Shown: piece by piece, positions 27,841 to 36,301 of the stretch | Numbering within the stretch: position 1 is the first letter of the stretch | How the letters are laid out: the number at the start of each line of letters is the position of its first letter | Assembly: GCF_004125265.1 (NCBI RefSeq) | Contig: NZ_RDTE01000003.1 | Span: 4,650,001 to 4,714,000 of the forward strand | Source: Streptomyces lydicus | GTDB lineage: Bacteria > Actinomycetota > Actinomycetes > Streptomycetales > Streptomycetaceae | Direction of reading: 5' to 3' | DNA: 64,000 nt | Notes under the pieces: generated by a model | Seen by the model: only the letters and a program-made list of their open reading frames with translations | Database searches by the model: none | Told to the model about the DNA's origin: nothing | Program-made: the position numbers and the translations under genes

Positions 27841-28500
27841 TCAGGCCCGGGTGCGGCGCTCGTCGAGCCACTTCTGCCAGTACGTGCGGCGGTCGCTGTC
27901 GGGGTGGGCGACGATGATGTCGCCGAGGACGGCGGTGCCGGTGATGCGCACGAGCGGGGTGATGGCTTCCGGGCCGGCGTGTGCCCGGGTCAGATCGCGT
28001 ACATCACCGAGGACCTGGCTGCAGTTCATCTCGACCCGGACGCCCTCCGGGAGCAGCAGATGCACATCGCCGACGATCGCCCGGGCCGCGATGGTCAGTT
28101 CGCCGGTCGACGGTGCCGGGGAGGCGCACAGGTCCAGGGTGAGGTCTCCGAAGACCGCGGTCGCCTCGATGCCGTGTTCCAGGACGGGGGCGCGGTGGAC
28201 GAGGTCGCCGAAGGTGGCGCGGAAGGTGCGCGCTCCCGCCGGACCCGACGGGCCCGGCTGCGGGGGCGTCACCTGCGGCAGGTCGTCGCCGACGGACAGC
28301 AACTCCGTGCGGGTACGGGCCAGATAGGCCGCCTCGGACCGTTCGGCCAGCTCCTCCAGGGTTAACCGGCCTTCCACGGCGGCCTCTCTGAGCCGTTCGA
28401 CCATGTTCTCGCGCTCGGCGTCGGAGGCCAGCACCGAGGGCGACGAGGGGGAAGGGGACGCCGGAGTCTTCTGCAGATCCGGGCGTGGGGGCTGCGTCAT
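27841..28500 (-). CDS. DUF1707 SHOCT-like protein with cell-wall-response C-terminal domain
   Basis: The 219-residue soluble protein has a DUF1707 segment at residues 24-70 (V-L-A-S-D-A-E-R-E, L-R-E-A-A-V-E-G-R-L-T-L-E-E-L). It is followed by a beta-repeat domain (F-G-D-L-V-H, F-G-D-L-T-L-D-L, V-G-D-V-H-L-L-L-P-E-G-V) related to bacterial adhesin/LiaF-like repeats. Codon 46 is TTA (28363-28365). GGAGG lies eight bases before the ATG. It is the first gene before the ABC-2 permease and diverges from regulator 2. Its role in the cluster is unknown; envelope stress or immunity is possible. Confidence 0.8.
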   Translation of the reverse strand: MTQPPRPDLQKTPASPSPSSPSVLASDAERENMVERLREAAVEGRLTLEELAERSEAAYLARTRTELLSVGDDLPQVTPPQPGPSGPAGARTFRATFGDLVHRAPVLEHGIEATAVFGDLTLDLCASPAPSTGELTIAARAIVGDVHLLLPEGVRVEMNCSQVLGDVRDLTRAHAGPEAITPLVRITGTAVLGDIIVAHPDSDRRTYWQKWLDERRTRA

Positions 28501-28871
28501 GGGTGGTGCCTCCGCGGAGTCCGGCGGTGGTGGGGCGCTTGACGCCTCATCCGACCACGCCACCTGTGCGGTGTGCATCGGCGTGCGGTAGTACATCGAA
28601 AGGTTGACCCACGGCGCCGCGGCACACAGTTCGGTGTACCCGGCAGCCGGTTTTCCGGCGCCGTACCGGTATCCCGGCGCGACGCCGTACGCATTGCACC
28701 GAGAGCATTCAAATGATCTCGGTGGACCCGGTGGAAGGCCCGGGGAGAAATCCGAATATCGGTCGACTTCCTCTTGACTGCTTGGTAAAGTGCCGACCAC
28801 TCATTGTGACTCGGCGATTTGATGCAGCCGGCCGGGATCATCCGTCGTCCGAAATCCGGAGGGTTTGTCGA
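28501..28871. promoter_or_regulatory. Divergent region between DUF1707 and regulator 2
   Basis: The region is AT-richer than average around 28730-28870. It contains CTTGACT near 28776 and GTGACTC near 28806, again matching the TGACT half site of other cluster promoters, and a GGAGG for regulator 2. No gene could be supported here. Confidence 0.4.
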
Positions 28872-30119
28872 ATGCCTGAGCTGGCGGACACCGGGAGGAG
28901 AATCAAAGAGCTCCGGGTCGGCGCCGGTATGACGCAGCACGACCTCGCCGGGCCCGACATGTCGTCCAGCTACATCTCGCTGGTGGAACGTGGGAAGCGT
29001 ATTCCCAGCGGCCGGGCGCTGAAGATCCTGGCGGAACGCCTCGGGGTGGGCGTGGAGGAAATATCCGGTACCGCCGGGCCGGCCGAAACCACCGGCCGGG
29101 TCCGCAGGCTCGACCTCGTCGGGCGATTGGTGGCGGCGCGCAGGCAATGGGACGGCGGTGACGCCGAGGGCGCGCTGTCCGAATTCCGCGCACTGGCCGA
29201 AAGGGAACCGGTCGGCCGGCCGGACGACGTATTTACCGAGGCGCAGCTCGCCATTGCCGAAATACTGGGCAGGCTCGGCCGCGCCGACGAGGGCGCACAG
29301 GTCCTGCTGCGGATGCTGGAGGCGCAGGCCCCCGTGCCGTACGCCGAGTCCCGGCTGCGCGCGCTGATCGCGCTGGCCGATCTGCTGGAATCGGCCGGCC
29401 GGGTCCAGGACGGGCTGCGGCACGCGCTCACCGGCCACCTCGAATGCGAAGGCCGGCGCCCCGAGAGCGGGTTCCACTCGCTGCTGGCCCTCGAAGTGCT
29501 CATCCGCTGCGCGTACTGGAGCGGCTGCCCCGACTGGGCTCCCGGCGGCGATAGGTCCCGGCTCCCGGCGGACGGCGTGCTCCCCGGGCCGCAGGCCGCC
29601 ATCGCTCTGCACCAGGCGCTCGACCTGTGCGACCGGGGCGAGGCGGAGCGTGCCGCCGCCCTGCTGGGGGAGTGTGCGCGCCGGGTGACCCCGGCCGCCG
29701 GTTTCCCGCTCTGGGAGAAGATCAACGGCCGGTACGCCCTGCTGTTGCTGCACCGGGGCGAGACGGAAGCGGCCCACGGCATCGTCGAGCGCGGCCTGGT
29801 GGTGGCGTCGGTGGCGCAGGAACCGGAGTTCCCGCTCTGGCTCACGGCCGCCGATGCGGTCCGTGCGGAGGCGGCCGGTGACACCGACCGCCTCTTCGCG
29901 CTGGGCGAGCGGCTGGCCGCGCGGCCCGACAGCGGTCGCAGTCATGAGAAAGCCGCCGCGCTCGGTGAGATCGCGGCGGCATGTGAGCGGGCGGGGGACC
30001 GGGAAAGGGCGGCCGGGCACTTCCGGTATTCCGCGGAACTGTTCCGGGGGGCCCAGGCGTACCGGCACGCCGAGCGGGCCCGGGAGCGGCTGACGGCTCT
30101 CCTCGAAAAGCGGGACTGA
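28872..30119 (+). CDS. XRE-family regulator with TPR-like domain (regulator 2)
   Basis: The 415-residue protein has an N-terminal helix-turn-helix (residues about 9-68, with V-G-A-G-M-T-Q-H-D-L, M-S-S-S-Y-I-S-L-V-E-R-G-K-R and L-A-E-R-L-G-V) followed by TPR-like helices. It parallels regulator 1 in layout and wording of the HTH, so the two may have arisen by duplication. The ATG at 28872 has GGAGG nine bases upstream. It is placed between the export/envelope genes and the ketosynthase-lanthipeptide operon and is a good candidate activator of the latter. Confidence 0.88.
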   Translation: MPELADTGRRIKELRVGAGMTQHDLAGPDMSSSYISLVERGKRIPSGRALKILAERLGVGVEEISGTAGPAETTGRVRRLDLVGRLVAARRQWDGGDAEGALSEFRALAEREPVGRPDDVFTEAQLAIAEILGRLGRADEGAQVLLRMLEAQAPVPYAESRLRALIALADLLESAGRVQDGLRHALTGHLECEGRRPESGFHSLLALEVLIRCAYWSGCPDWAPGGDRSRLPADGVLPGPQAAIALHQALDLCDRGEAERAAALLGECARRVTPAAGFPLWEKINGRYALLLLHRGETEAAHGIVERGLVVASVAQEPEFPLWLTAADAVRAEAAGDTDRLFALGERLAARPDSGRSHEKAAALGEIAAACERAGDRERAAGHFRYSAELFRGAQAYRHAERARERLTALLEKRD

Positions 30120-30175
30120 CGGCCCGGGGCCGTGTCCCGCTGTGGCGCAATGCCCCTCCTGCGCGCAACGCGCGT

Positions 30176-30355
30176 TTATTTATTAGCTTTCTTTCCCAAT
30201 CCCAGGAGCGCGAACAAGGCCTCCGCGCCGCCGATGATCGCCAGGATCAGCCCGGCCTTGTGAAGCGAGACGATCGGGGTCTCCACTTCCTTTGTGGTCA
30301 GCCACAGGACCAGACCTGCGATCGCCAGCACAATGCCTACGGCAATACCCTTCAT
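30176..30355 (-). CDS. Small two-helix membrane protein, 59 aa
   Basis: The protein starts M-K-G-I-A-V-G-I-V-L-A-I-A and has two hydrophobic segments (residues 3-19 and 32-52) joined by a short polar loop T-T-K-E-V-E-T-P-I-V, ending in a lysine-rich tail. It resembles the small Streptomyces membrane proteins of DUF5708, tentatively. GAGGGGA precedes the ATG. Unusually for this genome the 3' end is AT-rich (AATAAATAA). It is convergent with regulator 2. A role in self-protection against the lipopeptide is conceivable but not shown. Confidence 0.7.
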   Translation of the reverse strand: MKGIAVGIVLAIAGLVLWLTTKEVETPIVSLHKAGLILAIIGGAEALFALLGLGKKANK

Positions 30356-30876
30356 GAGTTCCCCTCGTTCCCTGTGATGTGTCGGAGCGCGTTGTACGGA
30401 CCAGCGTCCCGCCCGGCCGACGCATTCGGATCATCCGCAAGTAGGCACTTTCCGTCCCGCCGTCTGTCACTTTCTATGTACTCCCGGCCCTGCCGGGGGA
30501 GGTCCAGGGGTCTCGGACGGGGCGGGGAAGGGCGCCGGAGGGTGGCGGCAGATGTGGGGTGCCGGGCGGCAGGAGTGGGGTGACGACCCCCGGGCACCCC
30601 TGCCCCGGCCGGGTCCTCCACTCCCGCCGCGCGGGCGCCCGCGCCCCCGTCACACAGCAGTCACATGGCCACCACAGTCAAATTTAGTGACTCTGTCAGT
30701 CATCTCGTCGGGGGTGTTTTCGCTGGTGAAGGGCCTGTTTGTGGGGCGGATCGCAGGGTGGCGACTGACTTTCTTCTGCGCAGGCCGTTGACAGCGCAAT
30801 GACTCGCCTGTCATGTTTCTGGTCATGAGAACGCCCCGAGCGTGACAACGGGGCCGGAAATCAGGAGGCGGGCTTC
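30356..30876. promoter_or_regulatory. Promoter region of the ketosynthase-lanthipeptide operon
   Basis: This 520-bp gene-free region holds a perfect AGTCA-N7-TGACT dyad at 30676-30692, followed by GTCAGTCAT, and a second cluster TTGACAGCGCAATGACTC near 30788-30805 with two more TGTCAT/GGTCAT half sites before the start codon. The sites match those before the ACP gene. The left half (30420-30650) is GC-rich with no recognisable element. Confidence 0.55.
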
Positions 30877-32136
30877 ATGGAGTTGCGCACGGATCGGCGA
30901 CGTGTGGTCGTCACCGGCTGCGGCGTGGTGTCCCCTGTGGGAAACACCACCGCGGACTTCTGGGCCGCTCTTCTGGCCGGCCGCAGTGGCGTCCGCCCCG
31001 TGACCCGCTTCGACGTTTCCGGTCTTCCGGTCCGTATCGGCGGCGATGTCACCGGCTTTGACACGACCGGTTACCTCACCCCGCAGGAAGCCCGGCGCAG
31101 CGACCGCTTCACGCAGTACGCGGTGGTCGCCGCGGCGCAGGCGATGCGGGCCGCCGGCCTCGAAGAGGCGCCCGGAACCGACCCGTACCGCTTCGCCGCG
31201 GTGATCGGCTCCGGCTACGGCGCCGCCCACGCGATCCAGCAGCAGCACGACGTCCTGAAGGTGCAGGGCCCGCGCCGGGTCTCCCCGTACCACTCGGTCC
31301 TCACCGCCATCGACCACCCGGCGAGCCTGCTGTCGATCAAGTACGGCATCGGCGGCCCCAGTTGTGCGGTCTCCGCGGCCTGTGCCACCGGCGCGGTGGC
31401 CCTCGGCGAGGCGACGGAGCTGATCCGCAGCGGCCGCGCCGATATCGCCCTGGCCGGCGGCACCGACGACGCCCTCACCCCCGTCGACCTGGCCGGCACC
31501 GCCAACGCCCAGGCACTCTCCCGCCGCAACGACGACCCCGAAGGCGCCAGCCGGCCCTTCGACCGGGACCGCGACGGGTTTGTGATGGCCGTCGGCGCCA
31601 CCGTCCTGACGCTGGAGGAGGCGGGTCACGCCGAACGCCGCGGCGCGGAGATCCTTGCCGAGGTGGCCGGTTACGCCGCCACCACCGACGCCCACCACGC
31701 CACCGCCCCCGACCCGACCGGCGCCGGAGCCGTCCGCGCGATGCGCGGCGCGCTCGCCGACGCCGGCCTCGCCCCCGAGGACGTCGGCCAGGTCAGCGCC
31801 CACGGCACCGGCACCCTCCTGAACGACCGCATCGAGGCGGCGGCGCTGCGCCAGGCGCTCGGCCCCGACCATCTGAGCCGTACGCCGGTCACCGCGGTCA
31901 AGAGCATGACCGGGCACATGCTCGGCGCCTCCGGAGCCGCTGAGGCAGTCGCCGCGGTGCTGTCCCTGCGGGACCGCAAGATCCCGCCGGTCCGCAACTG
32001 CGACCACCCCGCGGAAGAAGACCTCGACCTGGTCCTCAAGGGCGCCCGCGACTGGGACGGCGACGTGGTCCTGAGCAACTCCTTCGGCTTCGGCGGCCAC
32101 AACGCCGTCCTCGTACTGACCCGCTACACCCGCTGA
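30877..32136 (+). CDS. Beta-ketoacyl-ACP synthase II-like (FabF family)
   Basis: The 419-residue enzyme has the complete KAS II triad: Cys in S-A-A-C-A-T-G-A near residue 169, His in S-A-H-G-T-G-T near 308 and His in S-M-T-G-H-M-L-G-A-S-G-A near 345, plus the terminal F-G-F-G-G-H-N. It would extend an acyl chain on the cluster ACP by decarboxylative condensation with malonyl-ACP. AGGAGG precedes the ATG. First gene of the operon KAS-GNAT-LanKC-precursors, which links fatty-acid synthesis directly to lanthipeptide maturation. No malonyltransferase or ketoreductase gene accompanies it. Confidence 0.93.
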   Translation: MELRTDRRRVVVTGCGVVSPVGNTTADFWAALLAGRSGVRPVTRFDVSGLPVRIGGDVTGFDTTGYLTPQEARRSDRFTQYAVVAAAQAMRAAGLEEAPGTDPYRFAAVIGSGYGAAHAIQQQHDVLKVQGPRRVSPYHSVLTAIDHPASLLSIKYGIGGPSCAVSAACATGAVALGEATELIRSGRADIALAGGTDDALTPVDLAGTANAQALSRRNDDPEGASRPFDRDRDGFVMAVGATVLTLEEAGHAERRGAEILAEVAGYAATTDAHHATAPDPTGAGAVRAMRGALADAGLAPEDVGQVSAHGTGTLLNDRIEAAALRQALGPDHLSRTPVTAVKSMTGHMLGASGAAEAVAAVLSLRDRKIPPVRNCDHPAEEDLDLVLKGARDWDGDVVLSNSFGFGGHNAVLVLTRYTR

Positions 32137-32190
32137 CGACCTGCTCCACCCGCTGACGATCCGCCAACCCGCTGAGGAGGGAAACGCACC

Positions 32191-32991
32191 GTGCAGGGAC
32201 GACTGGTGACCTTGGAATGGCCCGGCGACGACGACTGGGCAGCGATCGCCTCCTGGCTGCGGCCCGGCTCGCCGGCCGCCGTGCTCAGCGGGGACTGGGA
32301 GCTGCTGGGCGCCGCCGAGGTCGAGCAGGCCAACCGCTCCGGCCGGGTCCACCACCTGGTGATCCGTACCAAGGACGGCGACCGCATCGGCACCGTGAGC
32401 TACCAGCGCTCCGGCCGGATCGGCGGCTTCACTGTCGGCGGCGCGATCGGCGCACCGGAGCTGTGGCGCCGGGGCTACGGTGCGGAGGCCGTGGTGCTGC
32501 TCGTCGACTACCTCTTCCACCAGCTCGACGCGCACCGGGTGCAGGTCACCACCGCCGGCTACAACAAGGGCGTCATCCGGCTGATGACGAAGACCCCGTT
32601 CGTGGTCGAGGGCATCCTGCGCGACCACTGCTACCTCGACGGACGGTTCCACGACGCGATCGTCTGGGGTCTGCTGCGCGACGAGCACTACGCCTCGCTC
32701 AAACCCAGTGAGGACAACCGCGTGCTGGCCGTCGGCCTCGCCGACTTCCTCTCCGACGACGACAAGACCCAGGCCCGCGCCGTCCTCGCCGAGCACCTGG
32801 CGACCGGCCGCCGTACCGCACTCGACGCCTACCTGGACGGGGCTCCCGAGCCCGCCCGGCCGGCCGCACCGCTCGCCGCCGGAACCGCCGAGCCCGCCGA
32901 GCCCGCCGAGCCCGATCTTCTCGCCACCGAGCCCGCCGCACCCCTCGCCACCGAGGTCACCGCCCCCGCCCCCGCGCGAGGTGCCGCATGA
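32191..32991 (+). CDS. GNAT acyltransferase, candidate lipid-peptide coupling enzyme
   Basis: The 266-residue protein has a GNAT fold with the acyl-CoA/ACP pantetheine region at E-L-W-R-R-G-Y-G-A-E-A near residue 90, then Y-L-F-H-Q-L-D-A-H-R-V-Q-V-T-T and N-K-G-V-I-R-L-M. After about residue 215 comes a Pro/Ala/Glu repeat tail. In goadvionin biosynthesis a GNAT enzyme joins an ACP-bound acyl chain to the lanthipeptide N-terminus; the position here, between KAS and LanKC, makes the same job likely by inference. The GTG start follows GAGGAGGG; the stop overlaps LanKC (ATGA). Confidence 0.82.
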   Translation: MQGRLVTLEWPGDDDWAAIASWLRPGSPAAVLSGDWELLGAAEVEQANRSGRVHHLVIRTKDGDRIGTVSYQRSGRIGGFTVGGAIGAPELWRRGYGAEAVVLLVDYLFHQLDAHRVQVTTAGYNKGVIRLMTKTPFVVEGILRDHCYLDGRFHDAIVWGLLRDEHYASLKPSEDNRVLAVGLADFLSDDDKTQARAVLAEHLATGRRTALDAYLDGAPEPARPAAPLAAGTAEPAEPAEPDLLATEPAAPLATEVTAPAPARGAA

Positions 32992-35756
32992 GAGACGGCG
33001 CCGAGAGCTTCGCCCTGGCCGACCGCACCTTCTTCGACTGGCCCGGCAACTGGGACCTGGAGGCCACCCGCTTCCCCGCCCCGCCGCTGCCCGACGGCTG
33101 GCGGCGCGAGGACAACGAGGCCTGGACCTTCTGCCGCCCGCCCGAGGACCGGCTGCCCGACCAGGGCTGGAAGATCCACGTCAGCGCGGCCCCCGAGGAC
33201 GCCACCCGCACCCTGGCCGACGTCGCCGCGTACTGCACCCGGCACGGCATCGCCTTCAAGTACCTCAAGAGCGCCAACGTCCTGCGTGCCCTGAGCCGCA
33301 AGTACGCCCAGCGCTCCTCGGCCGGCAAGCTGCTGACCGTCTACCCGGTGGACGACGCCGAGTTCGCCCGCACCCTCGAAGGGCTCGACGCCCTCGTCGG
33401 CGGCCGGCCCGGCCCGTACGTCCTCACCGACCTGCGCTTTCGGCAGGGCCCGCTCCACGTACGCTACGGCGGCTTCCGCACCCACTACACGGAGGACACC
33501 GACGGCGAGCTGGTCACCGCCCTCCACCGCCCCGACGGCACCCCGGAGCCGGACCGCCGCACCCCGGTCTTCCACACCCCCGACTGGGTCGAGCTGCCGG
33601 ACGTGCTCAAGGACTCGCTGGCCGCCCGGCAGGCGCTGGACGACTTCCCCTACCGGATCACCGGTGCGCTGCAGTTCTCCCACGGCGGCGGTGTCTACCG
33701 CGCCGTCCCGACCGGCGCCGACGCCCTCGGCGCGGGGGAGGCCGGCGTCGTCCTCAAGGAGGGCCGGCCCTACTCCGGCACCGACGGCACCGGCCGCGAC
33801 GCGGTCAGCCGGATCGCCCACGAGCACCGGATGCTGCAGCGGCTGGCAGGGATGCCCGGGATCCCGCGCACCTTCGGCACCTTCCAGGTCCGCGACCACC
33901 TCTTCCTGGTGCTGGAGGACATCGCGGGACAGGACTTCCAGACCTGGCTCGCCGCCCACCACCCGCTGACCGTTCCCGACCCCGACGAGCAGGCCGTCGC
34001 GCACTACCGCGACCGCGCGCTGGCCCTGTTCGGCCGGATCGAGGCGCTGGTCGCCACGGTGCACGGCCGCGGCATCCGGATCGGGGACCTGCACCCGGGC
34101 AACCTCATCATCAGGCCCGGCGACGAACCGGTCCTCATCGACTTCGAGGTGGCCGACGAGCTCGACCGGGCCACCCCCAGCAGCCTCGGCGCCCCCGGTT
34201 TCCACCGCGCCGACGCGACCGGCGCGGACGGCGACCACTATGCGCTCGCCGCCATCGGACTGTGGCTCTTCCTGCCGCTGGCCGCCCTCGGCGGGCTCGC
34301 CCCGGACAAGGCGCCCGCGCTGCTGGCCGCCGCGGCCGAGCGGTTCGGGCTGCCGGACGCGCTGGTGGCCCGGCTGGCTCCGCAGCTGGCCCCCAACGAC
34401 AACACGACCGCCACGCTCCGCTCCTCGCCGGGCACCTTCCCACCCACCGATGTGCTGGTCTCCCTCGCCCGCGGGCTGCGCGACAGCGCCACCCCGCACC
34501 GCACCGACCGGCTGTACCCCGGCGGCTTCGAGCAGTTCGTCGAGGGCGGCGCGGGCTTCGGACACGGCGCGGCCGGCGTCCTGTGGGCCCGGCACACCGC
34601 CCTCGGGGAACGCGACGAGCAGGGCGCGGCCTGGCTGCGCGCCGCCGTCGACCGGGTCCCCGCCGAGCGGATCGGCTTCTACGACGGCCTGCACGGAATC
34701 GCCTATGTCTTACGGCAGTTGGGTGACGACGAGGCGGCCCTGCGAGCCCTGGACCGGGCGGCGGACAAGCTCTCCGTACGCCACTGCCCCAGCCTCTACC
34801 GCGGTCTGTCCGGCGTCGGCCTGAACCTGCTGCACTTCGCCGACGCGCTCGACAGCGCCGACCTGCGCCGGCAGGCCCTCGGCCTCGCCGACCGCGTCAC
34901 CGAGCGGCTGACCGCCGCCCGCACCGAACCCGTCGAGCGCCGCCGCCGGCGCGGCTCGAAGGACGCCGCCGGCCTGATGTACGGCTGGTCGGGCGCCGCG
35001 CTCTTCCTCCTGGCCGCCCACCGGGCCACCGGGGACCCCGCGTTGCTGGACGAGGCGGTACACGCCGTCCACCGCGACCTCGACCGGTGCGCACCGGGCC
35101 CGCAGCACACCCTCCAGGTGGACGAGGGCTTCCGGCTCCTGCCCTACCTGGACAACGGCAGCGCCGGAATCGCCCTGGTGGCGGCCGAACTGCTCCGGGT
35201 GCGCGACGACGACCGGATCCGCGCGGCGCTGCCCGCCCTGCTGCGCGCCTGCGCCGCCGACTTCGTCATCGAGTCGGGGCTGCTGGGCGGACGCGCGGGC
35301 CTGCTCGCCACCCTGGCGGCGCTCCGCGACCGGGTGCCGCTCTCCCCGGACGCCGGGGACCGGCCGGACGGGCCCGCTCTGAGCAGCCCGGACGTCGACC
35401 GGTATCTGCGCCGCCATCTGACCCGGCTCGGCCAGCACGCCATGACCTGGAACGGCGCGACGGTCTTCCCCTGTGACGGCCGCGCCCGGATCTCCATGGG
35501 CCTGGCCGACGGCGGCGCCGGCGTCCTGCTGGCGCTCTCCGCCACCGAACGGGGCACCCCGCTGCTCCCGTTCCTCACCGACTCGCGCCTCGCGGCGGCC
35601 GTTCATCCGGCCGCCCCGGGACGCGCCGGCGGCGCCCACGGCGCCGCCACCCCCACCGCCCCGTCCGGGGCAGCGGGCACTGCGCACCGCGGAAGGGAGG
35701 TGTCGACAGATGACCATCATGGACCTTCAGGGCCTGGAGGTGCCGGGCGAGCGTGA
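32988..35756 (+). CDS. lanKC: Class III lanthionine synthetase LanKC
   Basis: The 922-residue protein has three parts: an N-terminal lyase-like region (about 1-220), a Ser/Thr kinase-like domain (about 225-470) and a LanC-like cyclase (about 520-890). The kinase shows V-V-L-K-E-G near residue 256, the catalytic loop G-D-L-H-P-G-N near 365 and D-F-E near 384. The cyclase lacks the Cys-Cys-His zinc ligands, as in class III enzymes. It phosphorylates and dehydrates Ser and closes labionin or lanthionine rings. Codon 575 is TTA (34710-34712). The last 47 bp overlap the first precursor gene in another frame, so the true C-terminus is unusual. Confidence 0.95.
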   Translation: MRDGAESFALADRTFFDWPGNWDLEATRFPAPPLPDGWRREDNEAWTFCRPPEDRLPDQGWKIHVSAAPEDATRTLADVAAYCTRHGIAFKYLKSANVLRALSRKYAQRSSAGKLLTVYPVDDAEFARTLEGLDALVGGRPGPYVLTDLRFRQGPLHVRYGGFRTHYTEDTDGELVTALHRPDGTPEPDRRTPVFHTPDWVELPDVLKDSLAARQALDDFPYRITGALQFSHGGGVYRAVPTGADALGAGEAGVVLKEGRPYSGTDGTGRDAVSRIAHEHRMLQRLAGMPGIPRTFGTFQVRDHLFLVLEDIAGQDFQTWLAAHHPLTVPDPDEQAVAHYRDRALALFGRIEALVATVHGRGIRIGDLHPGNLIIRPGDEPVLIDFEVADELDRATPSSLGAPGFHRADATGADGDHYALAAIGLWLFLPLAALGGLAPDKAPALLAAAAERFGLPDALVARLAPQLAPNDNTTATLRSSPGTFPPTDVLVSLARGLRDSATPHRTDRLYPGGFEQFVEGGAGFGHGAAGVLWARHTALGERDEQGAAWLRAAVDRVPAERIGFYDGLHGIAYVLRQLGDDEAALRALDRAADKLSVRHCPSLYRGLSGVGLNLLHFADALDSADLRRQALGLADRVTERLTAARTEPVERRRRRGSKDAAGLMYGWSGAALFLLAAHRATGDPALLDEAVHAVHRDLDRCAPGPQHTLQVDEGFRLLPYLDNGSAGIALVAAELLRVRDDDRIRAALPALLRACAADFVIESGLLGGRAGLLATLAALRDRVPLSPDAGDRPDGPALSSPDVDRYLRRHLTRLGQHAMTWNGATVFPCDGRARISMGLADGGAGVLLALSATERGTPLLPFLTDSRLAAAVHPAAPGRAGGAHGAATPTAPSGAAGTAHRGREVSTDDHHGPSGPGGAGRA

Positions 35757-35796
35757 CGCCCAGGCGCTCGGCTCCACCGTCTCCGGCGGCTGCTGA
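35710..35796 (+). CDS. lanA1: Class III lanthipeptide precursor 1, 28 aa
   Basis: The short peptide has an N-terminal I-M-D-L-Q, matching the L-L-D-L-Q-type recognition helix of class III leaders, a charged middle (E-V-P-G-E-R-D-A-Q) and the C-terminal core S-T-V-S-G-G-C. Ser-x2-Ser-x2-Cys is a labionin-type ring motif with the Cys as last residue, as in lipolanthine precursors. GGAGGTGTCGACAG precedes the ATG. It starts inside the 3' end of LanKC. At 28 residues it is much shorter than most class III precursors. Confidence 0.9.
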   Translation: MTIMDLQGLEVPGERDAQALGSTVSGGC

Positions 35797-35926
35797 CGCG
35801 ACGCCGGCTGGACCGTGCACCTGTTATATGCACGGCCCACCGGCTCCAGGTGTCCCGCAACGGCACCTGGCACGTCACCACCGTGATGTCACACCACGAC
35901 GAGTCCCCGGAAGGAGGTGTCGACAG

Positions 35927-36013
35927 ATGACCATCATGGACCTTCAGGGCCTGGAGGTGCCGGGCGAGCGTGACGCCCAGGCGCTCGGCTCGACCATCAG
36001 CGGCGGCTGCTGA
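35927..36013 (+). CDS. lanA2: Class III lanthipeptide precursor 2, 28 aa
   Basis: The leader is identical to that of precursor 1, also at DNA level across the first 66 bp. The core is S-T-I-S-G-G-C, differing by Val to Ile. It has its own GGAGGTGTCGACAG ribosome binding site, and the 130-bp spacer before it contains hairpins such as CCAGGTG/CACCTGG near 35849-35872. The core codons differ silently from those of the other copies. Confidence 0.9.
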   Translation: MTIMDLQGLEVPGERDAQALGSTISGGC

Positions 36014-36103
36014 CACAGCCGGCCACACGGTGTGCGTATTCCACCACGCGCCGTGTATCTCACCGTACACATGTCCACCGATCCACGGAAGGGAGGTGAC
36101 GAG

Positions 36104-36190
36104 ATGACCATCATGGACCTTCAGGGCCTGGAGGTGCCGGGCGAGCGTGACGCCCAGGCGCTCGGCTCCACGATCAGCGGCGGCTGCTGA
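36104..36190 (+). CDS. lanA3: Class III lanthipeptide precursor 3, 28 aa
   Basis: This is the third copy, encoding the same peptide as precursor 2 (core S-T-I-S-G-G-C) with two silent core differences. GGGAGGTGACGAG precedes the ATG. A strong hairpin follows 6 bp after the stop, which probably ends or attenuates the KAS-GNAT-LanKC-precursor transcript before the flavoprotein gene. Confidence 0.9.
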   Translation: MTIMDLQGLEVPGERDAQALGSTISGGC

Positions 36191-36196
36191 CACGGC

Positions 36197-36233
36197 GCCC
36201 GGCGGCCCCCTGCTACGGCACGGGCCGCCGGGC
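36197..36233 (+). terminator. Hairpin after the precursor genes
   Basis: Perfect 12-bp arms GCCCGGCGGCCC (36197-36208) and GGGCCGCCGGGC (36222-36233) with a 13-nt loop. It could stop most transcripts after the peptides while letting some through to the FAD-dependent enzyme, and protect the precursor mRNA. Confidence 0.8.
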
Positions 36234-36301
36234 CTCTGTGTTTTGCCGGCCTCTGCGCCACCCCATACCCCCATGCAGCACGGCCGTTGGACGGAGGCCA
36301 G

